From positions 15,750,001 to 15,814,000 of the forward strand of contig NC_079878.1 in the NCBI RefSeq assembly GCF_029227915.1: a DNA stretch of 64,000 nt, written 5' to 3'. The stretch is from Hydractinia symbiolongicarpus (taxonomy: Eukaryota; Cnidaria; Hydrozoa; Anthoathecata; Hydractiniidae). A program made the position numbers and the translations under genes. The first letter of the stretch is position 1. Each line of letters opens with the position of its first letter. The notes below the pieces were generated by a model. It was not told the DNA's origin. It did not search any database and was given only the letters and a program-made list of their open reading frames with translations. Below, piece after piece: positions 29,401 through 35,952 of this stretch.

Positions 29401-31640
29401 TTTTTTAAAAGGAAAAATTTGGAACTATGTTTCATAAGATCAGGAGAGGGTTTGTAGATGAGCATTTTTTTCCGTAACTCGTAAATGCGTATGAGAAGTG
29501 TTGTAGTTTCTATACATGTTTATGTTTGTTTTTTAGTTCCACAAACTTGCTGAGAACAGCATCTTTAAGACGGAAGAAAAAAGACAAGGATAAACACAAC
29601 TCCACGCCCAAATCAGTTCTCGACAAACTTCATCATCACTGGACGTCAAATTTCGACTCATCCGATGACGAGGTAAAAGCGTCGGAAAGTTTAGACCGAA
29701 TCCTCACACGTGACCCAAAAACGACTTTTGAGGTCTCTCCTGAATTTAAAATTTTGCCGCGCGATGTGACGGTGGAAGCTGCATCGCAAGTTAAACTGAC
29801 GTGCACTGTTGTGTCTAACCCACCACCCCGTATCACGTGGTCTAAAAACGACGAAACTGAACTTATATCGAACCATAAATACAATATTAATTTTGAAAAC
29901 CATTTATGTACATTTGAAATATTACACACCGAACCATCAGATACCGACACTTACACAGTGACGGCGACGAACTCGCTAGGTAGTGCATCATGCTCGGCGA
30001 AAGTTGTCGTCGAAGGTGAATGCAAACTGGGGGTACCGTCGAAACCTTATGCAACTGAAATAACATCAACATCGATTTCGTTGGCATGGCAACCGCCAAT
30101 AGATAGCCAATTAGTACCCGTGCATGCGTATTCCGTGCAATACCAGGAAGCGGATTCTTCTAACTGGCAGGTGGTGATACCTGTGTGTCATGACACCAGT
30201 GCGGTTATTGATGATTTGACACCCGGTAGAAAATATCAATTTCGAGTGAGTGCGAACAATGATGTTGGGCTAAGCGAGACAAGCAAAGATTCGGATACAT
30301 ATGTATTGTCTGAAAACACAGGTAAATTAATTTGTCGAAGCGAGAAAAAAATATGCTGATTGCGAAGAAGTTTTGATTTATTTTATTCTTCTCATTTTTT
30401 TAGAACTGAGTCAACCAGCTTCAAATCCTTACGAAATACATTGGCGAGAGAATATTGAAGAACACTATAATATTTGTGGAGAACTAGGTAGAGGTCGCTT
30501 TTCTATAGTAAAAAGATGCGTTGAAAAAAGTTCTAATAAAGAATATGCGGCGAAAATTGTTCGACGTCGTATGTTGTCGAAAGAAGTTGTCGAAAGTGAG
30601 GTCGCAATTTTACAGATGCTGAATCATCCGTCTATTGTATCTGTACATGAAATTTACGACGCGCCCAAAGGTCTGGTTATTGTAGAACAACTGTAAGTTA
30701 GTTACAAATGGACCTCTTTAAAATTAAGATCCAACGTTAGCTTTTATATCTGATATCTTTCTTGTCCCAGGAAATCGTTTTAATTTATTTATTTATAAGT
30801 GTAACATTGAATGAAAATTGTTTTCTTCAGATTGGCTGGCGGTCGTCTGTTTGATCACGTCGTAATCATGGACTTACTGACGGAAGAGATCGCAATACAT
30901 CACGTTCGGGAACTCCTTCTTGCTATACAGTACATTCACAGTCTTAGCATCGCGCATCTTGACATTAAGCCGGAAAATATTCTACTCACTGGAGGTGATG
31001 AACCCAAGGTCGTTTTGTCAGATTTTGGGGAAGCTATTCGTCTTCGATCGGTGCCGTACGCGCACGAGTTGTCTGGTAATCCAGAATTTGCAGGTAAAAA
31101 AACACTATCATTTGTGATAATTGCATGAGAATTATTCGTCCCCTGAAATAATGTTTAGAAATAATTAGGAACATTTTCCTTTTTTTAGCTCCAGAAATCG
31201 TTGCTGGTGATACCGTAAGTTTAGCGACCGACATGTGGAGTGTTGGAGTTGTCGTGTACGTTTTGTTAAGCGGTGTGTCGCCGTTTTATTCGGACAATCG
31301 TGATCGAGCATGCGCAAACGTGACTGAAATACGTTACAGATTTCCGGAAGATTTCTTTTTAGATATATCTGATGAAGCCAAAGACTTTATTGAAGAATTA
31401 TTAATACGTGATCAGGCGCACAGACCTGACGCAAGCGAATGTTTAAAATTAGACTGGATAAAAATGGTCGAGCCTACTACTAAAGTTCAGGCACCGAAAA
31501 ATAGAATTAGTTTGTCTCGATTAGCTGCTTTCAACGCCCGAAGAAGATATCAATACGAAAGTTCATCGGGCTCCTCTTCCGTCACCTCTTCACAACTTTT
31601 ATCGCCGGACAAAAAAACGTTATCCGGAAGTCGTAGATGA
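235..31640 (+). CDS. TRIO: Trio/Kalirin-family dual RhoGEF kinase, 42 exons, 5' end off the window
   Basis: A Rho-family guanine nucleotide exchange factor with a kinase tail; in animals Trio activates Rac/RhoG (DH1) and RhoA (DH2) in axon guidance and cell migration. Exons: 235-504, 699-821, 1056-1178, 1651-1842, 2686-3060, 10833-10955, 11206-11397, 11985-12842, 13282-13473, 13579-13965, 14174-14497, 15263-15396, 15607-15673, 15883-15989, 16271-16340, 16463-16645, 17157-17198, 17957-18034, 18748-19035, 19115-19202, 19290-19368, 19602-19662, 20429-20699, 20785-20893, 21080-21197, 21274-21527, 21751-21817, 22201-22374, 22454-22687, 22818-22895, 22973-23152, 23234-23414, 24040-24084, 24378-24405, 24724-24787, 25274-25387, 25541-25782, 25955-26011, 29537-30321, 30404-30692, 30831-31093, 31189-31640. 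The sum, 8361 nt, is divisible by three and all borders are AG/GT. Domain order is that of full-length Trio/Kalirin. The first listed exon's acceptor (234) and the 24.0-24.4 kb mini-exons are the least certain. The Sec14 region is upstream of base 1. Confidence 0.93.
3061..8881 (+). other. First part of the long Trio intron
   Basis: No exon with spectrin-like coding content and matching phase was found. Short ORFs here (such as 3560-3817, 6447-6713 and, on the minus strand, 7606-7926 and 8348-8614) are AT-driven and lack family resemblance. The only clear structure is the foldback at 5941-6032. Confidence 0.6.
5941..6032. repeat. Foldback / palindromic repeat
   Basis: The 30-nt arms at 5941-5970 and 6003-6032 are reverse complements with one mismatch (attatataaaagaacata at the outer end), separated by a 32-nt loop. 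It resembles a very short foldback MITE or a transcribed hairpin in the Trio intron. No flanking target duplication was clear. Confidence 0.7.
8882..8947 (+). CDS. TRIO: Candidate alternative first coding exon of Trio
   Basis: An ATG in a good context (aacaATGG) opens 22 codons ([20 protein letters not shown] plus GK) that end at AAG followed by a consensus donor gtaggt. The frame ends in phase 0, exactly what the next Trio exon at 10833 needs, so a transcript from here would encode this short tail fused to the spectrin repeats from window residue 362 on. AT-rich sequence with TATAAAA (8830-8836) and TATAAATA (8852-8859) lies just upstream; the AG at 8859-8860 could equally be a spliced-leader acceptor, because hydrozoans trans-splice. 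Mammalian Trio and Kalirin are known to use several internal promoters. There is no transcript support here and a chance ORF is possible. Confidence 0.45.
8948..10832 (+). other. Second part of the long Trio intron
   Basis: AT-rich intron between the candidate alternative exon and the exon at 10833. I see no coding exon or recognisable element in it. The ORF at 9098-9313 has no Trio-like content and no matching splice sites. Confidence 0.55.
11491..11883. mobile_element. 393-bp MITE, PIF/Harbinger-like
   Basis: Terminal inverted repeats of about 27 bp begin AGGCTAAAATACACGGTAAG on both ends (11491-11517 and 11857-11883), flanked by a 3-bp duplication TAA (11488-11490 and 11884-11886). A 3-bp T-W-A duplication is typical of PIF/Harbinger elements. 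There is no coding capacity, so it is non-autonomous. It lies in the Trio intron between exons 11206-11397 and 11985-12842. Confidence 0.75.
12843..13281 (+). other. Trio intron, nothing recognised
   Basis: AT-rich intron of 439 bp between two spectrin-repeat exons. A short direct repeat of cacaattagaca lies at about 12911-12944. No exon or mobile element is evident. Confidence 0.6.
14498..15262 (+). other. Trio intron, nothing recognised
   Basis: Intron separating the spectrin-repeat region from the linker exon that leads into DH1. It is low-complexity AT-rich sequence with poly-A tracts near 14565-14590 and no coding signal. Confidence 0.6.
15263..18034 (+). CDS. TRIO: Trio: first Dbl-homology (DH1) RhoGEF domain
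   Basis: Seven exons (15263-15396 linker, then 15607-15673, 15883-15989, 16271-16340, 16463-16645, 17157-17198, 17957-18034) encode window residues of about 1054-1280. The DH start is [17 protein letters not shown], conserved region 1 with the Glu that contacts the GTPase. Conserved region 3 is [17 protein letters not shown], an almost canonical RhoGEF signature. In Trio this domain exchanges nucleotide on Rac1 and RhoG. The 42-nt mini-exon 17157-17198 is phase 0 on both sides and is needed to keep the last DH helices intact. The exon borders inside DH (phases 2,0,2,0,0,0) are consistent with a single ancient gene structure. Confidence 0.93.
16646..17156 (+). other. Trio intron, nothing recognised
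   Basis: Intron inside DH1, AT-rich. There is a short perfect hairpin gcgagag...ctctcgc-like around 16998-17022 but no family-level repeat and no exon. Confidence 0.5.
17199..17956 (+). other. Trio intron, nothing recognised
   Basis: Intron within the C-terminal part of DH1. Poly-T and poly-A stretches only; the small ORFs at 17228-17455 (-) and 17335-17547 (+) look random. Confidence 0.55.
18035..18747 (+). other. Trio intron, nothing recognised
   Basis: Intron between the last DH1 exon and the first PH1 exon. AT-rich, without a coding or mobile-element signature. Confidence 0.55.
18748..19662 (+). CDS. TRIO: Trio: first pleckstrin-homology (PH1) domain and linker
   Basis: Exons 18748-19035 and 19115-19202 encode a PH domain (window residues of about 1281-1405), with strand motifs [19 protein letters not shown] and [16 protein letters not shown] and a C-terminal helix around [16 protein letters not shown]. 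In Trio, PH1 assists DH1 catalysis and membrane targeting. Exons 19290-19368 and 19602-19662 encode a basic, serine-rich linker ([20 protein letters not shown]) leading to the first SH3. The linker is probably disordered and could be a phosphorylation target. Confidence 0.92.
19663..20428 (+). other. Trio intron, nothing recognised
   Basis: Intron before the first SH3 exon. It opens with a long poly-T run (about 19699-19712) and otherwise holds AT-rich sequence without a family match. The ORF 20198-20380 has no supported function. Confidence 0.5.
20429..21527 (+). CDS. TRIO: Trio: first SH3 domain and Ser/basic linker
   Basis: Exon 20429-20699 encodes an SH3-type fold: [20 protein letters not shown] corresponds to the RT loop and the following [17 protein letters not shown] strand carries the conserved Trp, then [11 protein letters not shown]. 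Exons 20785-20893, 21080-21197 and 21274-21527 encode a long low-complexity linker with [14 protein letters not shown], proline-rich [14 protein letters not shown] and an acidic [16 protein letters not shown] stretch. PPLPTTP is a plausible SH3 ligand motif that could bind intramolecularly. SH3 assignment rests on position in the domain order plus these motifs. Confidence 0.85.
21751..23414 (+). CDS. TRIO: Trio: second DH (DH2) and PH (PH2) domains
   Basis: DH2 is encoded by exons 21751-21817, 22201-22374, 22454-22687 and 22818-22895 (window residues of about 1703-1887). It begins [20 protein letters not shown] and has the CR3 signature [19 protein letters not shown]. In Trio, DH2 acts on RhoA. 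PH2 follows in exons 22973-23152 and 23234-23414: [34 protein letters not shown] and a final helix with [18 protein letters not shown]. In relatives PH2 blocks access of RhoA to DH2. Introns sit at positions parallel to those in DH1, as expected for duplicated GEF units. Confidence 0.93.
21871..22158. mobile_element. About 290-bp MITE in a DH2 intron
   Basis: Inverted ends match over about 40 bp: left GGGAGATTTTCATGAAGCGA (21871 on) and right, read on the minus strand, GGGGGTTTTCACGAAGCGAA (from about 22158), both continuing into ATTGAACGGCGAATTCGA. The interior has no ORF. The flanks (ttaa left, ttga right) may be a decayed TTAA duplication but this is not certain, so the superfamily is open. 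Confidence 0.65.
23415..24039 (+). other. Trio intron, nothing recognised
   Basis: Intron after PH2, phase 1. No exon compatible with the flanking phase was found before 24040, and no repeat family is evident. Confidence 0.5.
24040..25387 (+). CDS. TRIO: Trio: PH2-SH3 linker built from mini-exons
   Basis: Four short exons connect PH2 with the second SH3: 24040-24084 (45 nt), 24378-24405 (28 nt), 24724-24787 (64 nt) and 25274-25387 (114 nt). Their phases (1-1, 1-0 with the next, then 0-0) join exactly and read [15 protein letters not shown], then [16 protein letters not shown], then a serine- and asparagine-rich stretch. The content is low-complexity, so support comes from splice sites and phase rather than homology. 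The 45-nt and 28-nt exons may be alternatively spliced; the donor after 24084 (gttcga) is weak. Confidence 0.6.
24788..25273 (+). other. Trio intron, nothing recognised
   Basis: AT-rich intron ending in a tandem ATTCATTT run directly before the acceptor at 25273. No exon or element seen. Confidence 0.5.
25541..26011 (+). CDS. TRIO: Trio: second SH3 domain and basic linker
   Basis: Exon 25541-25782 encodes a diverged SH3-type domain, [20 protein letters not shown] (RT-loop region), then DIVFRL and [11 protein letters not shown] at the end, which is the usual GxVPxxxL SH3 close. The conserved tryptophan expected after the n-Src loop is not seen ([16 protein letters not shown] instead), so ligand binding may be altered. 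The exon and the next one (25955-26011) run on with KLRRTSSFG and [13 protein letters not shown], a basic, serine-rich segment with a kinase-type RRTSS site. Both exon ends are phase 2. Confidence 0.8.
26471..27475 (+). pseudogene. Alpha-kinase-like pseudogene inside the TIR element
   Basis: The segment from 27052 carries [20 protein letters not shown] and then [19 protein letters not shown], the pattern of the alpha-kinase (eEF2K/vWKA/TRPM-type) active-site half. A downstream piece at 27385-27470 reads [17 protein letters not shown] and CRYLNIEEF, matching the C-terminal Cys/His zinc-binding block of that fold. Upstream pieces (26471-26760) encode [19 protein letters not shown] and [13 protein letters not shown] in different frames. 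Stops and frameshifts separate the pieces, so it cannot make one protein as it stands. Alpha-kinase families are expanded in some cnidarian genomes. Assignment is by remembered family pattern, not by search. Confidence 0.6.
27994..28770 (-). pseudogene. Integrase-core (rve) transposase-like gene, one in-frame stop
   Basis: The frame opens with [11 protein letters not shown] at 28770 and runs to 27994 with a single TAA at 28449-28447 in the middle. The second half contains [32 protein letters not shown] and [13 protein letters not shown], matching the D...D...(35)E plan of retroviral-type integrase core domains (first D in SVDGHD, second in RMDHG). It resembles the integrase-core proteins multiplied in fish, coral and Hydra genomes. 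After TSNQ a donor-like GTGAAG at about 28027-28022 suggests an intron; a piece with [19 protein letters not shown] and [17 protein letters not shown] at about 27720-27545 could be a second, frameshifted exon. Confidence 0.7.
28842..29536 (+). other. Remainder of the Trio intron right of the TIR element
   Basis: Very AT-rich, with many aattcaattta-type strings. A 23-nt direct duplication (cttcgctttacacaaaacat, about 29133 and 29156) is the only defined structure. No exon seen. Confidence 0.55.
29537..30321 (+). CDS. TRIO: Trio: Ig and fibronectin type III domains
   Basis: A single large exon (phase 2 in, phase 1 out) begins with a basic serine-rich segment ([15 protein letters not shown]), then an acidic stretch ([13 protein letters not shown]). 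An I-set Ig domain (about window residues 2255-2350) has [20 protein letters not shown] with the first Cys and the Trp, and ends [19 protein letters not shown]. The usual second Cys of YxC is Val here, so the intradomain disulfide is absent, tolerable for an intracellular Ig. An FN3 domain follows (about 2357-2450): [20 protein letters not shown], then [15 protein letters not shown]. The Ig-FN3-kinase order is that of full-length Trio/Kalirin. Confidence 0.92.
30404..31640 (+). CDS. TRIO: Trio: C-terminal protein kinase domain and end of gene
   Basis: Four exons (30404-30692, 30831-31093, 31189-31640) complete the protein. Kinase landmarks: Gly loop [17 protein letters not shown] lysine in EYAAKIV, catalytic loop [15 protein letters not shown] in [23 protein letters not shown] as the APE motif, [19 protein letters not shown] for helix F, and the conserved Arg in [10 protein letters not shown]. 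All residues needed for catalysis are present; the family resembles MLCK/DAPK-type kinases. HLD in place of HRD is normal for Trio and Kalirin. The tail after the kinase is serine-rich and stops at TGA 31638-31640. Confidence 0.94.
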
Positions 31641-32790
31641 CAAAACTCTTTTAATTATTTTATTTTTAATTTTATATTACGTTGAATTTATTGATGCTTT
31701 TACTTTTTCGTACAACGCATTTCGATCTCATTCGTGTTTTTATCTTGTGTATTTAAGATATTTTAATCTGAAAAGGTCTTAAAGTTAACAGAAGAGTGCG
31801 AATATAGTTTTTTTGATTATAAGGACAGGACTAATCTAATTCAAGTTGTCTGGTTTACTAAAAATCCACGACTTAAGTTTTTTTTATTTAACCCGTGTTT
31901 TTATTTGTACATAAGAGTTTGTAACTGAATTTTTGTTTCAAACGTTTTGTGTTTACTTAGTGCTGTTGTTGTATAGAAAAATTTACCTTTTTTTCGTTTT
32001 GTTCGTAGGTGATAAAATGAAAATAAATAACATTTTAAAATAACATTTGACTTCATGTTTTTATTTCAACAGTAGAAGCTCGTTTGTCTTCTACACGCCT
32101 CGTGTCTTCTACACGCCTTCAAGCATGAAGATCGATTTTAAATATTTTCAATAAAGATTAACCTTATTTCTATAAACCTGCACAGACAGCAATTATTGTC
32201 TACTTTTGGTCATGTAGGTAAGTTTTGGCTAATTCTCGATTTTTTGAAAGATAGTGGGCTTAAGGATCCTGAAATATGACAAAAATCACAGAAGTTTAAA
32301 AAAGAAATTGCAGGCACAACCTTCAAACAACGTATTACCTTTGCCTTACTATTAAGATCGGTGTAACACGCTATCTAGACATATCTAGACATTTTTTCCA
32401 GCACTTTTCAAAAAATATTTAATTCTGTAGAAAATATGTAATAAACTTGTCTTAGTTAAATATGTGCTAAATAATAAATTATTCGGAATCTGCAAAAATA
32501 GTTGACTCCTTGAATACAAGTCGCAAGCGCTCAGAAAATAAGATTCAACTGTCATTTGGTGACAGTGAAACATTTGGTGCTGCAAACTCATTTTACAACA
32601 GATCACAATGTGTTTTCGTTAACACGATTTGTGGTGGTCACCAAGCAACCATGAAGGAACAAACCCAAACATTTATCAACACGCATACTCGTCTGAAATC
32701 CCTATATACGTGTGCGTTGTTTTCTAGGATACGAATGAAAAAACGCTGAAAACTTTCATTGTGATTTCCTCAAACCACGTGTTCAATTGA
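31641..32790 (+). other. Trio 3' UTR and Trio-FKBP14 intergenic region
   Basis: Poly(A) signals AATAAA occur at 32022-32027 and 32150-32155, either of which could end the Trio transcript. A short tandem repeat (cgtgtcttctacacgcc) sits at about 32082-32118. Beyond about 32200 nothing coding is supported; the ORFs at 32385-32606 (-) and 32510-32749 (+) have no family pattern. Confidence 0.55.
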
Positions 32791-32797
32791 TATAAAA
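32791..32797 (+). promoter_or_regulatory. TATA box of the FKBP14-like gene
   Basis: TATAAAA lies 83 bp upstream of the ATG, which predicts transcription from about 32820 and a 5' UTR of about 60 nt. A CCACGTG motif occurs just upstream (about 32776). Assignment is from motif and spacing only. Confidence 0.4.
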
Positions 32798-32879
32798 CTT
32801 TTGCAGCAAGGAATCATTCCCTTAAGGTCGGACATCGATAGTGTTAAGACGTCGACAAAGAATTAAAATATCCAACAGC

Positions 32880-34068
32880 ATGACGACATTAGTGGTATTT
32901 TTATTAGCTTTATCTTACGCTAGTGCCGTACAATATGTCGTTAATCCTGACGAGAAAGGAGAGTTTGACGGCGTTGGTATTGGTTTAGTTTCCCGACCTT
33001 CTTATTGTGAACGTACGACCAAAAAAGGCGATCTCTTGAAAGTTAATTTCAACGCAACTCTTAATGACGGAAGTTTCTTCGAGACAAGGTAAGATTTAGT
33101 TTAATATCTTATTCTTTTCTTTAAGTCCGGTTGCAAAAAATGAAGCTAGGTAGCTATGATGTAAAGAATCCTAATATTGAAAATTGCATTGGCCTAAAAT
33201 CAGAGTTCGTACCGCACCTAACAGGATTAATTTCGGAATAAATTAAATTTTGCGATTGGGGTTAAATTTTTCGCATTCATAAATTGTGGTTTGCTAAAGT
33301 CTCACGGCATTGTCTTGCGTGTTTTTAGCTAAAACAAATCTATACAATTTTTCAGAATCGTTTTGCAAAATCAAGTCCAAGCAAGTGTTTTTTATTGTTT
33401 ATGTTTTCTTTCTAGATTTATGGAGACTGTGTTTGAATTTGTTTTGGGCGAGGGTCAAGTCATTCCAGGTTGGGAAGCTGGTCTGCAAGATATGTGTGTG
33501 GGAGAAGTACGTCATCTCACAGTACCTCCCAAATACGCTTACGGAACCAATGGTCTTGGTAGCATGCCATCCCGTAGCACAATATACTTTTTCGTGAAAT
33601 TAATCGCATTTGAATCTGTTCCTGGTGCACCAAAGAAAACGAACACTTTTGTGGTTATTGACCGAAACGGAGATGGTTTATTGTCTGGTGACGAGGTAAT
33701 ACGTTAAAACAACTTTAAAAAAATTTTTAACAGCATTTAACATCTTTTTATGTTGGACCTAATAGAACTTTTTGATGCTATAAACGTTAAACTCGGTGAC
33801 GTGTTGGGTTGCTAGGCAAGAATATAAAAGTTCGTTAAATATGCGTGTTAAAGAGGCGTGTGCTATTATTATATATTGCATACATTAAATTTGTCTATTT
33901 TTATTGTTTTAGGTTCGAGAATATCTTTTACAAACTGGAGTTCAAGATGTTGGTGGTAGTCACGGATTAAAACAAATGCTAAGAGATATCTTTCAAGAAG
34001 AAGACCGCGATAAAAACGGATACATCACACATGCTGAATTTAGTGGGCGTAAACACGATGAATTGTAA
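32880..34068 (+). CDS. FKBP14: FKBP14/FKBP7-type ER peptidyl-prolyl isomerase with EF-hands
   Basis: An ER-lumen prolyl cis-trans isomerase; vertebrate FKBP14 helps fold collagens. Exons 32880-33088, 33416-33695 and 33913-34068 give 214 residues, close to human FKBP14 (211). The start chosen is ATG 32880, giving a signal peptide MTTLVVFLLALSYASA; the upstream GTG reading has no signal. The FKBP domain (about 35-135) shows DLLKVNFNATLNDGSFFETR (with an NAT glycosylation sequon) and VIPGWEAGLQDMCVGEVR, YAYGTNGLGSMP. Two EF-hand loops are intact: DRNGDGLLSGDE (152-163) and DRDKNGYITHAE (194-205). The protein ends KHDEL, an ER retention signal. An intron falls right after the first EF loop. FKBP7 is the other possible orthologue. 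Confidence 0.93.
33089..33415 (+). other. FKBP14 intron 1
   Basis: A 327-bp phase-2 intron between the signal-peptide exon and the rest of the FKBP domain. No embedded feature seen. Confidence 0.7.
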
Positions 34069-34261
34069 ACAAATATACTATAACTTATACGATCTAGGAA
34101 ATTTAAAATTTTTGTATCTGTCTGTGAATGTAGGAATGTTAAAGCTAGAAAACTTTTCTGTTTCTAAATTTTCTTTTGTTGATTCGTCTCCAGTCTTTTC
34201 TTGTAGCTGGAGAAAGTTATATACAAGTTATATACAACTGTAAAAAATTGGTTAGTTGAAT
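34069..34261. other. Convergent gap between FKBP14 and the histidine-rich gene
   Basis: Only 193 bp lie between the two stop codons, so the 3' UTRs probably overlap. I see no AATAAA in the gap for either gene. Confidence 0.6.
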
Positions 34262-35952
34262 TTATCTGTCGTCGTCATCATCTTTGTCATAATGAATATG
34301 CGTGTGACGTGTCGGCACATCATATGAATGTCGATAACGATCACGTTCGACCATCTCAATTAATTGACGTTGTGTTAACTGCGGAAAAGTTCGTTCGACG
34401 TCGTTTTCCACATCGGGTTCATGAATAGTCGGATAAAAGTGGCCATGACTGTCATAATCGGGTGCTTCTACGTCGTAGCCTTCCTCCGTTACGTCGTCGA
34501 TTTGACGATTGACTATCGAAAAAATGGTTAAACAATAGGTTAGTAAATGCCGGAATAAAGTAAATCAATTTAAGTAATAAATACATAAAAGAATAACCTT
34601 GTCTTTCAATCTCATCTCCTACGGCTTCTACTTCATGTGTCCCCTTATCAATATCATGCGTCATATCATGGCCGTACTTTTCCGTAAGATAACTTAGTCG
34701 CGCAACATCGTGCCCATCACCTCCCTCAGAATCACCAGCATCGTCGTCGAAATAATGATGACGGTAGTGGTAACGGTGATGTCCACGGTGCCACCTCTTT
34801 TCTCTGAGTTTGGGATTGACGTCTATGGTTAAATTAAAGCGTCGTGAGTTTTAAGACTGATTTGAGAGATTTGAGAGAATACGTACTAGTGTAGACTAGA
34901 ATTACGTTTATGTCAACTTACCAATGCCTCTAGTTAATATAGTTGACGACATATTAAGACGTTGTAAACTGGTATGTACTAATGGTGTGTTTAATGAGTC
35001 TTCTCTCTTAGTACGATCTAGTGCATAAACATAACAGCGGTGTCACAAATTCATCTTCAAACAAATCAACAACCTAAATCGACGTCATCGCCATAGTTAC
35101 GTACCTCTTTTATGTAACCACGGGTAATGAACATTGACGTGCACGACATGATTTTCGTCGTGATCATGGTCGTCTTGATGCTCAGCTTCGGGTTCGGGAT
35201 GATGATGATGCGATTCATGCTTTGGATCTTGGTTGTCATGGTGATGTTTATAATGTTGATGTTCATGATGGTGACCATGACCATGGTAAACCCATGGTTC
35301 ATGTTCTAATTGTTCATATATGTGGGGTATAGCTGGATGAATGTGGTCATTAAAATGGTATGGTTCTGGGTTTGGCTGGTGTACGTGATGTCCATGGTCG
35401 ACATGATCATAATCACCTTCCTCTTTTTTTTCTTCTTCGTCTGAAAAATAATAGTATGAGAGAGATTTTCAAAAAAAGATGAAACCACAAAAAGCAAAAT
35501 CAAAACTTAAAGAACCACTCATGCATAAATAACGTTACTTCAATGAGCAGACGGTAAATAATTTTGAAAGTAGCTTATAAACTCACCCTCAGTGAAATGT
35601 CTGAGATGGTGGTTCATGTGGTGTACTATATGCTCGCAATGTGATCCACCATACCCACCGCCGCCATGGTCGCCATAACCGCTACCATGGCTGCCATGAT
35701 GTCCTCCATAACCTCCGTAAACGCTTTCGTAATTCCCACCAAAACCTATCCCGCTCACACCACAATGATGGTGGTGGTTGTGGTGGTGGAAAAGATCCCA
35801 TCCATAACCGCCACCAAAATCTTCTTCGTGACTGCTCTCAATTTCCTCATGTTCTAACTCCCCTATATCCAAATGATTTTCTGGGTAATGACCAATAGTG
35901 GCGTAGGGGTCGCCTCGCTTCGATAATACTTTCCTTTTCTTTGTTACTTCGA
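34262..35952 (-). CDS. Histidine-rich gene, 3' exon block
   Basis: Five exons downstream of the Polinton. Exon 35952-35587 repeats the DPYATIGH motif (LSKRGDPYATIGHYPENH) and turns into a glycine/histidine-rich segment (FGGNYESVYGGYGGHHGSHG). Exon 35440-35105 is almost half His/Asp/Glu (HGHGHHHEHQHYKHHHDN). Exon 35002-34922 is small. Exon 34822-34598 has KRWHRGHHRYHYRHHYFDDD and VARLSYLTEKYGHDM. The last, 34512-34262, has VERTFPQLTQRQLIEMVERD and ends in an aspartate run before TAA. Convergent with FKBP14, whose stop is only 194 bp away. Confidence 0.72.

Noticed and set aside
32841-32879. Upstream in-frame GTG extension of FKBP14
   Set aside because: The extension is basic and would hide the signal peptide; ATG 32880 starts directly with a typical signal sequence.
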